Positions 38,946 to 50,504 of a stretch of 64,000 nt of DNA are shown here, piece by piece. Position 1 is the first letter of the stretch. Each line of letters starts with the position of its first letter. A model generated the notes under the pieces. That model was not told where the DNA came from. It searched no databases and saw nothing but the letters and a program-made list of their open reading frames with translations. Source of the stretch: Hydrogenophaga crocea (GTDB lineage: Bacteria; Pseudomonadota; Gammaproteobacteria; Burkholderiales; Burkholderiaceae_C); contig NZ_CP049989.1 in assembly GCF_011388215.1 (NCBI RefSeq), forward strand, positions 4,072,001 to 4,136,000, written 5' to 3'. A program made the position numbers and the translations under genes.

Positions 38946-40079
38946 ATGCGGCGCGTGAACACCGCACCCGTGAACGAGGCCGAGAGTGTAGCCAGCGCCC
39001 TGCGGGCGCGCATCGCCGCGGCCATTCGCGCCGCGGGCGGCTGGCTGCCGTTCGAGCGCTACATGGCGCTGGCGCTCTACGAGCCCGGCCTGGGCTACTA
39101 CGCCAACCCCAGCCGCAAATTCGGCCACGGGCCGCAGCAGGGCAGCGATTTCGTGACCGCGCCCGAGCTCACGCCGCTGTTCGGCCGCACGCTCGCGCGC
39201 CAAGTGGCGCAGGCGCTCGACGCCACCGGCACCGACGAGGTCTGGGAGTTCGGCGCCGGCAGCGGCGCGCTGGCCTTGCAGCTCATCGAAGGCCTGGCCG
39301 AGCGCGGCCGCCCGCCCGCGCGCTACCGCATCGTCGACCTCTCGGGCGTGCTGCGCGAACGCCAGCGCGCCACACTGGCCGCGCACGCCGATCGGGTGCA
39401 GTGGGTGGATGCGCTGCCCGAGCGCTTCGAGGGCGTGGCGGTGGGCAACGAGGTGCTCGACGCCATGCCCGTGACCCTGCTCGCGCGCGTGGGCGGCCAG
39501 TGGTTCGAGCGCGGCGTGGCGCTGGACGGCGAGCGCCTGGCCTGGGCCGACCGGCCCACCGACTTGCGACCCCCGATCGAGGTGCCCGGCGCGCACGACT
39601 ACCTCACCGAGATCCACCCGCAGGCCGAAGCCTTCGTGCGCACCCTGGCCGACCGGCTCGCGCGCGGCGCGGCCTTTCTGTTCGACTACGGCTTTCCCGA
39701 GGCCGAGTACTACCACCCGCAGCGCGCCATGGGCACGCTGGTGGCGCACCGTGCCCACCGCCGCGACGACGACGTGCTCGGCGACCCGGGTGAGAAGGAC
39801 ATCACCGCGCACGTGAACTTCACCGGCATCGCGCTCGCCGCGCAGGACGCGGGCTTGGACGTGATCGGCTACACCGGTCAGGGCCGCTTCCTCATCAACG
39901 CCGGCCTGATCGACCTGGCGCGCGAGGCCGGGGTGCGCGAGAACGCGCTGATGCAAAAGCTCGTGAACGAGCACGAGATGGGCGAGTTGTTCAAGGTGAT
40001 CGCGCTCGCCCCGCGCGCGAGCAGCGCAGGCTGGGTGCCGATCGGCTTCAGCGCGGGCGACCGCACCCACCGGCTCTGA
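38946..40079 (+). CDS. MidA/NDUFAF7-family SAM methyltransferase
   Basis: This 377-residue protein has the family signature MALALYEPGLGYYANPSRKFG, SDFVTAPELTPLFG and the SAM motif VWEFGAGSGALALQL. In mitochondria the homologue methylates an arginine of complex I. ATG 38946 used; a GTG at 38955 is possible. Confidence 0.9.
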   Translation: MRRVNTAPVNEAESVASALRARIAAAIRAAGGWLPFERYMALALYEPGLGYYANPSRKFGHGPQQGSDFVTAPELTPLFGRTLARQVAQALDATGTDEVWEFGAGSGALALQLIEGLAERGRPPARYRIVDLSGVLRERQRATLAAHADRVQWVDALPERFEGVAVGNEVLDAMPVTLLARVGGQWFERGVALDGERLAWADRPTDLRPPIEVPGAHDYLTEIHPQAEAFVRTLADRLARGAAFLFDYGFPEAEYYHPQRAMGTLVAHRAHRRDDDVLGDPGEKDITAHVNFTGIALAAQDAGLDVIGYTGQGRFLINAGLIDLAREAGVRENALMQKLVNEHEMGELFKVIALAPRASSAGWVPIGFSAGDRTHRL

Positions 40080-40089
40080 AAGGTCCGCC

Positions 40090-40284
40090 GTGATCCGCTG
40101 GATGATCGTGATCTTCCTGGCCCTGCTGCTGATCAGTTGGGCCACGCCGCTGCTGCGCAAGCTCGGCCTGGGCCGGCTGCCGGGCGATCTTCACTTCCGC
40201 GCCTTCGGCCGCGAGTGGTTCCTGCCCTTTGCGAGCACCGTGCTGCTGAGCTTCGTGGCGACGCTGATCGGCTACCTGGTGTGA
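40090..40284 (+). CDS. DUF2905 family membrane protein
   Basis: This 64-residue protein starts with GTG. It has two helices (about 5-22 and 45-62) and the family signature LGRLPGDLHF. It follows the MidA-like gene by 10 bases. Its stop codon touches the stop of the convergent unknown gene. Function unknown. Confidence 0.88.
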   Translation: MIRWMIVIFLALLLISWATPLLRKLGLGRLPGDLHFRAFGREWFLPFASTVLLSFVATLIGYLV

Positions 40285-41631
40285 TCAGGCCGCGGCCGCG
40301 GTGTGGCCGCGCGCGGCCACGGCCTGCATGTAGGCCAGGTAGTCGGCGTTGAGCGCGGGGTCGTTGACCAGTTTCTGAACGCCCACCGACAGGGCCACCG
40401 ATGCAGGATCGTTGTGGCCGGAAGCGGGGTCTTGACCCTGGGTGGCAATGACCGGGCTCAGCAGCCGCAGCGCGAAGGCGTTGGCAAACCAAGCCGTCTT
40501 GAGCTTCTCCTTGTCAATGCCTGGCTGGAGGGCGGCCTGTTCGATGACCTCGAGTCCCAGGCGCACGTCCTGGCAGAAGGCCAGCGGCAGGCGCTCGGGC
40601 GGCACTTGCTGCAGCGCCTGTGTCAAAGGCGCCTGCACCAGTTGGGCGAGTTGGTTTTTGTGGCTCGGATCTTTCTTGTCGAGGCCGGCGATGTGCTCTC
40701 GCATTTCGCTCGGCGCCATGGTTGCGCTCATCTGGTTGACCAGCGCTTTCATCTCGTCCGAGAGGGCAAGTGCCGACATCACCAAGGCGATGGCCGAGTT
40801 GCCGCGGAATGCTGTCGCCACGTTGCTGATGCCTTTCACCTCGGTGGCGAGCTCCTGTCTCAGCAGAGCCCTGGCTTGCAGCGGGTCGGCCTTGGCCAAT
40901 TTGCCCAGCAATTCGACCTCGAACAGCGTCTCGGGATCGCAGTTGCCCTTGGCGCTGAGGGCCTTTTGCGCCAACGACAGGGTGTCGGCGTTCAAGTCCG
41001 GGTAGCGCACCGACGCCAACAAAGCCCGAGTGTCCTGTTGCGCGCGCTGCTCCGGATTCCTGGGCAGGCGCGCACCCACATCGCTGCCCTCGGCCAGGCG
41101 CTGGTAGTGCTGTAACAGCGCGAAGCGGAACGCGCCTGCGCGGGCCGCTTTGCCAATGTCGGGGTCGACGCTCAGGGCGTCATTCATGTAGCCCTTGATG
41201 GTCTGAAGGGCAGCGTCGCGGTCGGCCACGCTCGCGTTCTCCATGCATCCCAGCGCCTGCAGTGCGTCGGCCGCGATGGCGTGCATGTTCAGATCGGCCA
41301 TGGTGTGGCCGCTCAGCACGCGCACAGAGCCATCGGCCTGGAGGCCCCAGCTGTCGAGGCCGATGCGTGCCGCCGCGCCTTCGCCCCAACGGGCATCGAC
41401 CATACGTGCCAGCTGCTTCATGGCCGCGTCCGATTGCTCTCGGAGCTTCTCGCGCGACGGCTTGTGCCCCAGGGCCGCGAGGAATGCCGTCTTGGACAGC
41501 GGCTTGGTGTACAGCACGCCGTCCTTGTACCGCAGGAGCGCGTGAGCGCTGCGTTTGCCGTCGAACGCCGTGGCGACCGCGCCCAGGCGCGTGTTGGGCT
41601 CGATCTTGATTCCGACTTTGTTGGAGAACAT
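40285..41631 (-). CDS. Unknown protein encoded after a CesT-like chaperone; candidate type III effector
   Basis: This 448-residue protein is not recognised. ATG 41631 begins MFSNKVGIKIEPNTRLG; a longer frame overlaps the upstream gene. The chain is mostly alpha-helical in character, hydrophilic, without signal peptide or membrane segments. Residues about 22-55 hold a short beta-like stretch (LLRYKDGVLYTKPLSK), a possible chaperone-binding region. Hand counts show lower GC (about 62% over 40741-40860) than both neighbours (about 80% over 39481-39540 and 42661-42720), which suggests recent acquisition. It lies 44 bases behind a chaperone-like gene controlled by an exact hrp box. Effector status is inferred from context; no enzymatic motif is visible. 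Confidence 0.72.
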   Translation of the reverse strand: MFSNKVGIKIEPNTRLGAVATAFDGKRSAHALLRYKDGVLYTKPLSKTAFLAALGHKPSREKLREQSDAAMKQLARMVDARWGEGAAARIGLDSWGLQADGSVRVLSGHTMADLNMHAIAADALQALGCMENASVADRDAALQTIKGYMNDALSVDPDIGKAARAGAFRFALLQHYQRLAEGSDVGARLPRNPEQRAQQDTRALLASVRYPDLNADTLSLAQKALSAKGNCDPETLFEVELLGKLAKADPLQARALLRQELATEVKGISNVATAFRGNSAIALVMSALALSDEMKALVNQMSATMAPSEMREHIAGLDKKDPSHKNQLAQLVQAPLTQALQQVPPERLPLAFCQDVRLGLEVIEQAALQPGIDKEKLKTAWFANAFALRLLSPVIATQGQDPASGHNDPASVALSVGVQKLVNDPALNADYLAYMQAVAARGHTAAAA

Positions 41632-41675
41632 GGGGCAGCAATGAAGTGGGGAAATCGAAGGGATGGGAGCGGGCA

Positions 41676-42137
41676 TCAGCCGCGCATGCCGAGCAAGTAA
41701 GCCGTCGGGCGCCCGGTGGCGGTATCGGGCGGTGCTTGCGGTGGCGTGCGCAGCAGTTCGCGCCACACCTGCGCCTTGGCGGCGAAGCCTTCGAGGCGGG
41801 TTCTGAGGGGCTCGGCGTCGAGCGACGCCGGTGCCAGCAGCTGGCGCAGGCGCAGCACGCCATCGGGCGTGAGGCTCGCGGCGGTGTCGGCCGACAGGCC
41901 GGTGTACTGCAGCAGCAGTTCGTTCATCTTCTGCGAGGCCAGCCCCTGGGGCGCTTCGCCGATCGAGGCGCCGACCGACACCAGCCCGTCGTCGCGGACC
42001 TCGACCTCGACCCAGAGCTCGTCGGCGAACAGCAGGGTCCAGCAGGGCTCCTGGTCTTCGCGCACAAAGCCCAACACATGGTCGGATGCGTCAACGATGG
42101 TCGCGATCAGGTGGTCGATGTGCTCGAGTTCGGTCAT
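41676..42137 (-). CDS. CesT-like type III secretion chaperone
   Basis: This is a 153-residue acidic protein with the size, charge and layout of class I (CesT/SycE-type) secretion chaperones. An N-terminal helix is followed by strands around CWTLLFADELWVEVEVRDDG, then a LQYTGL-type helix and the C-terminal LDAEPLRTRLEGFAAKAQVW helix typical of the family. Such chaperones hold one effector unfolded for export. ATG 42137 follows an AAGGA ribosome site. An exact hrp box lies 25 bases upstream. The gene downstream would be its effector. The family call is by eye. Confidence 0.7.
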   Translation of the reverse strand: MTELEHIDHLIATIVDASDHVLGFVREDQEPCWTLLFADELWVEVEVRDDGLVSVGASIGEAPQGLASQKMNELLLQYTGLSADTAASLTPDGVLRLRQLLAPASLDAEPLRTRLEGFAAKAQVWRELLRTPPQAPPDTATGRPTAYLLGMRG

Positions 42138-42162
42138 GGCGGAGATCCTTCGGTGAGGCTTT

Positions 42163-42190
42163 TCAGTGGCCTGCCCAAACCCGGGGTTCC
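42163..42190 (-). promoter_or_regulatory. hrp box (HrpL-type ECF sigma promoter), exact match
   Basis: On the minus strand GGAACC (42190-42185), 15 bases, then CCACTGA (42169-42163): an exact match to GGAACC-N15/16-CCACNNA. It lies 25 bases before the chaperone-like gene, in the intergenic space shared with glk. Confidence 0.8.
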
Positions 42191-42258
42191 GCCCTGGCCG
42201 GAGCCTAGGTCGCCGGGTTTAGAGCGCGTGCGCCAGGGCCTAACCCTATGATTTCGCC

Positions 42259-43236
42259 ATGAGCCCTCCCGCGCCCCTCGCCCGTTTGCTGGCCGACGTC
42301 GGCGGCACCAACGCCCGCTTCGCCTTCCAGCCAGCGCCCGGCGCCCCGTTCGAGGCGGTGCAGGTGCTGCCGGTGGCCGGATTCCCGCGCCTGCAGGATG
42401 CGCTGCGCCACTACCTCGCGGGCATTGCCCCGCGCACGGTGCGGGCCGCGGCCATCGCCATCGCCAACCCGGTGCTGGGCGACGCGGTGCGCATGACCAA
42501 CCACCACTGGGCGTTCTCGCAGCGCGAACTGCAGGCCGAGCTGGGTTTTCGGCACCTGCGTGTGCTCAACGACTTCACCGCGCTCGCGCTCGCGCTGCCG
42601 GTGTTGCCCGAGGCGCACCGGCGCCAGGTGGGCGGTGGCACGGCCGATCCCCGGGCCGCCATCGGCCTGCTGGGTGCGGGCACGGGCCTGGGCGTGTCGG
42701 GCCTGCTGCCCGACGGCCGCGGCGGCTGGGTGCCGCTGCAGGGCGAGGGCGGCCACGTGACGCTGGCCGCGCAGGATGCGCGCGAGCGCACCGTGATCGA
42801 CGGCCTGGTGCGCCGGTACGGCCATGCCTCGGGCGAGCGGGTGTGCAGCGGCGAGGGCCTGCTCGACACCTTCCGCGTGCTCTGCGAGGCCGAAGGCGCG
42901 GCGGTGCAGGGCATCGCCACGCCGGCCGATGTGACCGAGGCCGCGTTGTCCGCGGCGCAGCCGCAGGCCGTGGCCGCGCTCGAGGTGTTCTGCGCGCTGC
43001 TTGGCACGGTGGCGGGCAACCTCGCGCTCACGCTGGGCGCGCGCGGCGGCGTGTACATCGGCGGCGGCATCGTGCCGCGCCTGGGCCCGGCCTTCGACGC
43101 CTCGCCGTTCCGGGCGCGCTTCGAGGCCAAGGGCCGTTTCGCCACCTACCTGCGCGGCATTCCCGTGTGGGTGATCACCGCGCCCGACTCGCCCGCGCTG
43201 CTGGGTGCGGCGCGCAGCCTCGACGGCTTGGATTGA
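42259..43236 (+). CDS. glk: Glucokinase
   Basis: This 325-residue kinase phosphorylates glucose with ATP. ADVGGTNARFAF (phosphate loop), LRVLNDFTALALALP, LGAGTGLGVSGLLP and EGGHVTLA are those of the proteobacterial Glk family. ATG 42259. It is divergent from the chaperone gene. Confidence 0.95.
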   Translation: MSPPAPLARLLADVGGTNARFAFQPAPGAPFEAVQVLPVAGFPRLQDALRHYLAGIAPRTVRAAAIAIANPVLGDAVRMTNHHWAFSQRELQAELGFRHLRVLNDFTALALALPVLPEAHRRQVGGGTADPRAAIGLLGAGTGLGVSGLLPDGRGGWVPLQGEGGHVTLAAQDARERTVIDGLVRRYGHASGERVCSGEGLLDTFRVLCEAEGAAVQGIATPADVTEAALSAAQPQAVAALEVFCALLGTVAGNLALTLGARGGVYIGGGIVPRLGPAFDASPFRARFEAKGRFATYLRGIPVWVITAPDSPALLGAARSLDGLD

Positions 43237-43285
43237 ACGCGCGCTTGCGCTACGCTGGCTGGCCAACCGCTACCCAGGAGGCCGC

Positions 43286-43534
43286 ATGAGCAACCCACTG
43301 CGCACCGTGCTCGTCTTTTCGCACGAAGACCAGGCCTGGCTGCGGCGGTCCAACCTGGTGGTGCCCGACTACTGGCGGGGCCACGGCGTGGCCCCCATGC
43401 CCGGCGACGTGTTCCGCGTCGGCGGGCGGCAGTTCACCATCCAGGGCCGGCTGTGGGAGCACGACCTGCACGGCCCGCTGCTGCGGGTCTTCGTGGGCGC
43501 GGCCCACGCCGAGAGCGACTCGGTGTTCGGCTGA
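43286..43534 (+). CDS. Small unknown protein downstream of glk
   Basis: This is an 82-residue protein that I do not recognise. It has a GAGG ribosome site before ATG 43286 and a mixed beta-type sequence (TVLVFSHEDQAWL, GDVFRVGGRQFTIQG, LLRVFVGA) with no signal or membrane helix. It begins 49 bases after glk and may share its transcript. Confidence 0.6.
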   Translation: MSNPLRTVLVFSHEDQAWLRRSNLVVPDYWRGHGVAPMPGDVFRVGGRQFTIQGRLWEHDLHGPLLRVFVGAAHAESDSVFG

Positions 43535-43549
43535 GCTCGCGCCGCGCGC

Positions 43550-44454
43550 TCAGCGCGCCGCGGCGGCCGCGGCCTCGCGCAGGTTCGCCGCGTTGGCGGC
43601 TTCGCTGTCGGCGTGCACCGTGAGGTTGGGGTAGGGCAGGCGGATGCCGCGCGCCCCGAAGGCCGCCTTGAGCCGGCGCAGGAATTCGCGCCGCACGCCC
43701 CATTGTTCGATCGGCAGCGTGCGGAAGCGGCAGCGGATCACCACCGAGGCGTTGTCCCAGCGCTCCACGCCGGCCACCTCCAGATCGTCCAGGATGCGCG
43801 CGCCGAAGGCCTGGTCGGCGCGCAGGCCGGCGGCCACCTCGCGGATCACCTGCACCACGGCGTCCACGTCTTCGTGCACCGAGACCGCGACGTCGCAGAC
43901 CGCCTGGCTGAAGCCGCGCGTCATGTTGACCACCGTGGTGATGTGGCCGTTGGGCACGTAGTGCACGTTGCCGTCGTAGTCGCGCAGCTGCACGTAGCGC
44001 AGCGTGACCTCTTCGACCACGCCCGCGTGCTCGCCGAGCTTCACCACGTCGCCCTGGCGGATCTGGTTCTCGAGCAGCAGGAAGAAGCCCGTGAAGTAGT
44101 CCTTGACCAGGCTCTGCGCGCCGAAGCCCACGGCCAGGCCGACCACACCCGCGGCGCCGAGGATGGGCGCCACCGACACGCCGAGCTCGCCCAGCACCAA
44201 CATGCCTGCGATCAGGCTCACCACCACCACCGAGAGGTAGCGGAACACGCGGCTGAGCGTTTCGGCGCGCTTGATCGCTTCGCGGTCGTTGTCGAGCTGG
44301 CCGGCCACGCGGTCGCGCAGCAGCCGGATGGCGCGCCGCGCGATGCCGACCACGACCCAGGCCGCGATCAGGATCAGCACGATGCGCAGCCCGCTGGTGG
44401 CCAGGCTGCCCAGGCCCTGCCACCAGCCGGTGGCGATGTCGATGAATCTTTCGT

Positions 44455-44458
<4 letters not shown>
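43550..44458 (-). CDS. MscS-family mechanosensitive channel
   Basis: This 302-residue membrane protein has three helices (about 22-42, 78-100, 105-130) and the MscS pore and beta domain: [54 protein letters not shown]. It releases solutes on osmotic downshock. The TTG at 44458 overlaps the otsA stop and gives the natural N-terminus. It is the last gene of the otsB-GH15-otsA-mscS set. Confidence 0.92.
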
Positions 44459-45849
<1,391 letters not shown>

Positions 45850-45851
45850 GC

Positions 45852-47678
45852 TCAGATCACCGAGTCCCAGGGGGCCGACAGCCGCATCGCGGCGTTGATC
45901 AGGCCCACCATCGAATAGGTCTGCGGGAAGTTGCCCCACATTTCGCCCGTGGTGGCGTGGGTGTCTTCCGACAGCAGGCCCAGCGGGTTGCGCACCGCGA
46001 GCATGGCTTCGAAGACCGCGCGCGCCTCGGCCTGGCGGCCGGTGCGCGCGAGCGCGTCGATGCGCCAGAAGGTGCAGATGTTGAACGCCACCTCGGGTTT
46101 GCCGAAGTCGTCGGGCGCTTCGTAGCGCCGCATGTAGGGGCCGTCACACAGGTGCTGCTCGAGCGCGCGCAGCGTGGCCACAAAGCGCGGGTCGCGCGGA
46201 TCGATCAGGTTCACCTCGGCCATCAGCAGCACGCTGGCGTCGAGGTCGCGGCCGCCGAAGCTCTCGGCGAAGGCCTGGCGTTCCTCGCTCCAGGCCTCGC
46301 GCAGGATGCGCTCGCGCATGTGTGCCGCGCGCTCGCTCCACACGCGTTCGCGCTCGGGCAGGCGCAGCTTGCGCGCGATCTTGGCGAGCCGGTCGCACGC
46401 GGCCCAGCCCATGAGGGCCGAGGAGGTGTGCAGCCGCGCGCGCGTGCGCAGCTCCCACATGCCCGCGTCGGGCTGGTCGAACACGCGCACCGCGTGCTCG
46501 CCGATGGCCTCGAGGCGGTGGAACTCGTCGAGGCCGGGCTGGTGCAGCAGGCGGTGGTCGTGAAAGGCCTGTGCCGAGGCGAGAACGATGTTGCCGTACA
46601 CGTCGTGCTGGAAGTGTTCGTGCGCCTGGTTGCCCACGCGCACCGGTCCCATGCCGCGGTAGCCGGGCAGGGTGCTCACGGTGCGCTCTGGCAAATCGCG
46701 TTCCAGACCCACGCCGAAGAGCGGCTGCACGTGGCCGTCGCGCCCGCGCGTGCTGTCGACCACCACGTTGGACACCCAGCGCAGGTAGTCCTCCATGGTG
46801 CCGACCTCGGACAGGCTGTTGAGCGCGCGCACCACGAAGAAGGCGTCGCGCAGCCAGCAGTAGCGGTAGTCCCAGTTGCGCTGGGTGCCGGGCGCTTCGG
46901 GGATGCTGGTGGTCATGGCGGCCACGATGGCGCCGGTGTCCTCGAACAGCGAGAGCTTGAGCGTGATGGCGGCGCGGATCACCGCGTCCTGCCACTCGAG
47001 CGGCAGCGCCAGACGCTGCGTCCAGGTGCGCCAGTAGGCAATGGTCTCTTGCTCGAAGTGGCGCGCGGTGTCGCCCACGCCGTGCTGCAGGGTCTCGTCG
47101 GGCCCGAGCAGGAAGCTGTGTTCCTGCAGCAGCAGGAACGGCTCGGCCGCGAGCACGTGGCTGATCGGCGCGTCGGTGTACAGGCGCAGCGTGAGGTGTT
47201 CGCCCACGTAGCGGATGTGGTGGCTGCCCGAGGTGGTGCGCGGCGCGTTCGCGCCCCAGTCGAAGCGCGGCGACAGCCGCACGCGGATGCGCGGCGCGCC
47301 TTTGAGTGCGCGCACGCGGCGCACGATCTGCATCGGCCGGAACATGCGTCCGCGGGTGGCGAAACGCGGCGCGAAGTCGGTGATCTGCAGGCCCTGGCCG
47401 TGGCGGTCCCAGAGCTCGGTCACCAGCACCGCGGTGTTGGGCTCGTAGCGCTGGCGCGCTTCGGCAAAGTCCTCGATGTCGATCGCCCAATCGCCCCTTT
47501 CGCCCGTTGCGCCGCCGTCGCCGCCCAGCAGGGCGCAGAACACGGGGTCGCCGTCGAAGCGCGGCATGCACGACCAGACCAGGCGGGCGCGTGCGTCGAT
47601 CAGGGCGCTGATGGTGCAGTTGCCGATCACGCCCAGTTGCAGCGACGCGGGGGCGGGGGGGGCGAATCCGTGGCTCAT
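45852..47678 (-). CDS. GH15-family glucoamylase/trehalase-like enzyme
   Basis: This 608-residue cytoplasmic protein has the GH15 layout: N-terminal beta-sandwich region, then an alpha/alpha barrel with [22 protein letters not shown]-like YLRWVSNVV and a C-terminal half with [15 protein letters not shown] and [13 protein letters not shown]. Known GH15 enzymes include glucoamylase and mycobacterial trehalase; with otsA and otsB on both sides a trehalose-related role is likely. It overlaps otsB by four bases (ATGA). Confidence 0.9.
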   Translation of the reverse strand: MSHGFAPPAPASLQLGVIGNCTISALIDARARLVWSCMPRFDGDPVFCALLGGDGGATGERGDWAIDIEDFAEARQRYEPNTAVLVTELWDRHGQGLQITDFAPRFATRGRMFRPMQIVRRVRALKGAPRIRVRLSPRFDWGANAPRTTSGSHHIRYVGEHLTLRLYTDAPISHVLAAEPFLLLQEHSFLLGPDETLQHGVGDTARHFEQETIAYWRTWTQRLALPLEWQDAVIRAAITLKLSLFEDTGAIVAAMTTSIPEAPGTQRNWDYRYCWLRDAFFVVRALNSLSEVGTMEDYLRWVSNVVVDSTRGRDGHVQPLFGVGLERDLPERTVSTLPGYRGMGPVRVGNQAHEHFQHDVYGNIVLASAQAFHDHRLLHQPGLDEFHRLEAIGEHAVRVFDQPDAGMWELRTRARLHTSSALMGWAACDRLAKIARKLRLPERERVWSERAAHMRERILREAWSEERQAFAESFGGRDLDASVLLMAEVNLIDPRDPRFVATLRALEQHLCDGPYMRRYEAPDDFGKPEVAFNICTFWRIDALARTGRQAEARAVFEAMLAVRNPLGLLSEDTHATTGEMWGNFPQTYSMVGLINAAMRLSAPWDSVI

Positions 47679-48409
47679 GCGCGGGTCTCCAGGGCGTGGT
47701 GCAACCAGGCGCGCAAGGCCTGGGGATTGGGGCAGCGGCGCTGCGCGCGTGTGGGGCCGTCGCCCACCTTGATGGCCTCGCCGCCGAGCGCCTGCACCGC
47801 AGCGAAGCCGTCTTCGTCGGTCACGTCGTCGCCTGCGAAACAGGGCTGGCGGCCGGTGAACGGCGGCTCGGCCATGAAAGCGGCGATCGCGCGGCCTTTG
47901 CCGACGTGGGCGGGCTTGACCTCGACCACGGCCTTGCCGCTCATGAGCCGCAGGCCGTCCTGGTGTTCGATGGCGCGCGCGAGCAGGTCAACGCAGGCCG
48001 GGCCCAGGCCGGGGTTGAGCCGGAAGTGCAGCGAGAGCGAGGTCTGTTTGACCTCGAGGATCAGGCCCTCGTGGCGGGCCGCGAAGTCGCGCGCCAGGGC
48101 CGTCACGGTGCGCAGGTCGGCCCCGCCGGCCACGCGCTCGGTGCCGTCGGCGCCCACGTGCACGGCGCCGTGCTCGAAGGCGCCGGGCCAGCGCTGCACC
48201 GGCAGCCAGCGCTGCAGGTCGGCGCGCGCGCGGCCGGTCACGATCGCCAAGGCACCGCCGAGGCGCCGGTGCAGGGCGTCCAGCAGCACCGGCAGATCGG
48301 GCGGGATCTGCACGGCGTCGGGCCGGCTGGCGAGTTCGGCCAGCGTGCCATCGAAGTCCAGGAACAGCGCGGAGCGCCGGGCCGACAGGGTGGGCAGCGT
48401 GCTCGTCAT
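47675..48409 (-). CDS. otsB: Trehalose-6-phosphate phosphatase
   Basis: This 244-residue HAD phosphatase has ALFLDFDGTLAELA, VTGR, the lysine in HVGKGRAI and the acidic motif AGDDVTDEDGF. It completes trehalose synthesis. ATG 48409 is chosen because it precedes motif I by the usual 20 residues. It is the first gene of the operon. Confidence 0.96.
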   Translation of the reverse strand: MTSTLPTLSARRSALFLDFDGTLAELASRPDAVQIPPDLPVLLDALHRRLGGALAIVTGRARADLQRWLPVQRWPGAFEHGAVHVGADGTERVAGGADLRTVTALARDFAARHEGLILEVKQTSLSLHFRLNPGLGPACVDLLARAIEHQDGLRLMSGKAVVEVKPAHVGKGRAIAAFMAEPPFTGRQPCFAGDDVTDEDGFAAVQALGGEAIKVGDGPTRAQRRCPNPQALRAWLHHALETRA

Positions 48410-48511
48410 CAGCCCTGCACCGTACCGCGGGGGGTGCGGCGGGCGCAAGCGTGGCGCGGTTTGTCGCAGTGCTGCGCTGCGGCAAATCGCCGCGGCTTGA
48501 CAGCGCCGCCT

Positions 48512-49687
48512 TCAGCCGGGCAGGCCCAGGGCCGCCTGCAAGGCCGCGAGGCGGGCCGAATGCAAGCGCTCGCCCACTTCGGGGCCGCTCAGGCCGTCGG
48601 CGAGCGCGGCGCGCGTGATGGCGGCCGCGTCGAGCGCCTGCAGGCGCTGCAGTGCCTGGCCCAGGCGCGCGGTGGCGGCGTGGACCGCGGTCCCGCCGTC
48701 GGCGTCGGCCAGCGCCAGGCCGTCGAGGGCCTGCAGCAGGGCCGCGAAGCGCGCGGGCTTGCGCCAGGCGTCGCAGCGGTCGAACAGGCCGAGCACGGTG
48801 GCGGCGTCGGCGCTGCCCGCCTGCCGCAGGGCCATGGCTTCGCGCTGCAACAACAGCGAGAGATCGCGCGCTTCGTTGGGCACCCGCCAGCGATCGGCCA
48901 GGGCGCGCAAGGCCGGGGCGTCGGGCAGCGCAGCGACCAGCCAGGTCCAGCGCACCGCCAGCGGGGCGTGTGCAAAAGCCGCCTGCCGCTCGAGCGAGGG
49001 CGTGAGCGCGGCGCGGCGCAGCGCGGCGAGGCCCCAGGCCTCGAGCAGTCCGCAGGCGTCGAGCGCGGCGATGAGCCGGCTCGGGTGCGGCTCCATCAGC
49101 CCGCGCGCGATCTCCTGCCACACGCGCTCGGCCACGAGGTGGTGGGCCTCGCCGTGCGCGACCATGTCGCGCATCAGCGCAAGGGTCTCGGGCGCGATGT
49201 GAAAGCCGTCCCAGCGCGCCATGAAGCGCGCCACGCGCAGGATGCGAACCGGGTCTTCGGCGAACGCGGGCGTGACGTGGCGCAGCGTGCGCGTGCGCAG
49301 GTCGGCCAGGCCGCCCCAGGGGTCGATCAGCGGGGCATCGGCCGGGTGGTCGGCGTGTTCGGCCGCCACCGCCATGGCATTGACCGTGAGGTCGCGCCGC
49401 GCGAGGTCGTCTTCGAGTGTGACGCCCGCCGCCGCGTGGAACGCGAAGCCGTGGTAGCCCGGGGCGGTCTTGCGCTCGGTGCGCGCCAGCGCGTATTCCT
49501 CGCGCGTCTGCGGGTGCAGGAAGACCGGGAAGTCGCGGCCCACGGGCACGAAGCCCTGGGCGGCCATGGCCTCGGGCGTGGCGCCCACCACCACCCAGTC
49601 GCGGTCGGCGCTGGCCGGCGCGGGCCAGCCCAGCTCGCGTGTGAGCAGGGCATCGCGCACGGCACCGCCCACGAGGTAGATCTGCAT
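48512..49687 (-). CDS. cca: CCA tRNA nucleotidyltransferase, no HD motif seen
   Basis: This 391-residue enzyme adds or repairs the 3' CCA of tRNA. The nucleotidyltransferase half is intact: [36 protein letters not shown] and [12 protein letters not shown]. The C-terminal half lacks the HTxxxL and HD pattern of the metal-dependent phosphohydrolase domain in E. coli Cca, so it may keep only the adding activity. ATG 49687. Confidence 0.9.
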   Translation of the reverse strand: MQIYLVGGAVRDALLTRELGWPAPASADRDWVVVGATPEAMAAQGFVPVGRDFPVFLHPQTREEYALARTERKTAPGYHGFAFHAAAGVTLEDDLARRDLTVNAMAVAAEHADHPADAPLIDPWGGLADLRTRTLRHVTPAFAEDPVRILRVARFMARWDGFHIAPETLALMRDMVAHGEAHHLVAERVWQEIARGLMEPHPSRLIAALDACGLLEAWGLAALRRAALTPSLERQAAFAHAPLAVRWTWLVAALPDAPALRALADRWRVPNEARDLSLLLQREAMALRQAGSADAATVLGLFDRCDAWRKPARFAALLQALDGLALADADGGTAVHAATARLGQALQRLQALDAAAITRAALADGLSGPEVGERLHSARLAALQAALGLPG

Positions 49688-49709
49688 GGGCGCGAGTGTA
49701 GGCGCGGGC

Positions 49710-50408
49710 TCAGCGGGTGCCGGGCCGCAGCCGGTAGGGCTCGTCGAAGTCGATGAAGTCTTTTTCGGCCAGCGCATCGCCGACCCAGGCCTGCACGCCC
49801 GGCAGCGCAAGCACGCGATCGACATAGGCCTGCACCTCGGGCGGCACCGGCAAGGCGTAGGTGCGGATGCGCGTGCACACCGGCGCGTAGAAGGCGTCGG
49901 CGATGCCGAAGTCGCCGAACAGCAGGCTGCCCGCGGGCTGCGCCGCGAGCAGCTCGGTCCACATGGCGACCAGCCGTGCCACATCGGCGCGCAGGCCGGC
50001 CTGGTCGCGCCAGAGCAGCGCACCGACCTCGGGCAGCGAGGCCTCGATGTTCATGGGGCAGTGGTTGCGCAGCGCGCTGAAACCGCTGTGCATCTCGGCG
50101 CACACGCTGCGTGCGCGGGCGCGGGCGCGAGTGTCGGCCGGCCAGAGCTGGCGCTCGGGGAAACGTTCGGCGAGGTATTCGGCAATGGCCAGCGAGTCCC
50201 AGATGGCGAAGCCGTCGTCGACCAGCGCAGGCACCTTGCCCACGGGGTTGATGGCCTTCACGCGTTGTTTGAAGACCGAGTCCGCTTCGAAGGAATCGAA
50301 CCGGATCTGCACCTCTTCAAAGGGGATGCCGGCCTGGCGCATCAGCACCCAGGGGCGCATGGACCAGGACGAGTAGTTCTTGTTGCCGATGATCAACTGC
50401 AGGGGCAT
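49710..50408 (-). CDS. Glutathione S-transferase family protein
   Basis: This 232-residue protein has the N-terminal thioredoxin-like domain with [37 protein letters not shown] (the GSH-binding cis-Pro region) and an all-helical C-terminal domain. The substrate is unknown. It lies 22 bases upstream of cca. Confidence 0.9.
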   Translation of the reverse strand: MPLQLIIGNKNYSSWSMRPWVLMRQAGIPFEEVQIRFDSFEADSVFKQRVKAINPVGKVPALVDDGFAIWDSLAIAEYLAERFPERQLWPADTRARARARSVCAEMHSGFSALRNHCPMNIEASLPEVGALLWRDQAGLRADVARLVAMWTELLAAQPAGSLLFGDFGIADAFYAPVCTRIRTYALPVPPEVQAYVDRVLALPGVQAWVGDALAEKDFIDFDEPYRLRPGTR

Positions 50409-50504
50409 GGGAGGTCTCCGTGAAGAAACCGCATGCTAGGCCCGCGGGGCCGTGCCATCGATGAAAACCGTGGGCCTTTTGGATGCGGGCCCGTCATGAA
50501 TGGC

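Noticed and set aside
40190..40219. GGAACC on the minus strand
   Set aside because: It is within the DUF2905 gene and lacks the second half of the hrp box.
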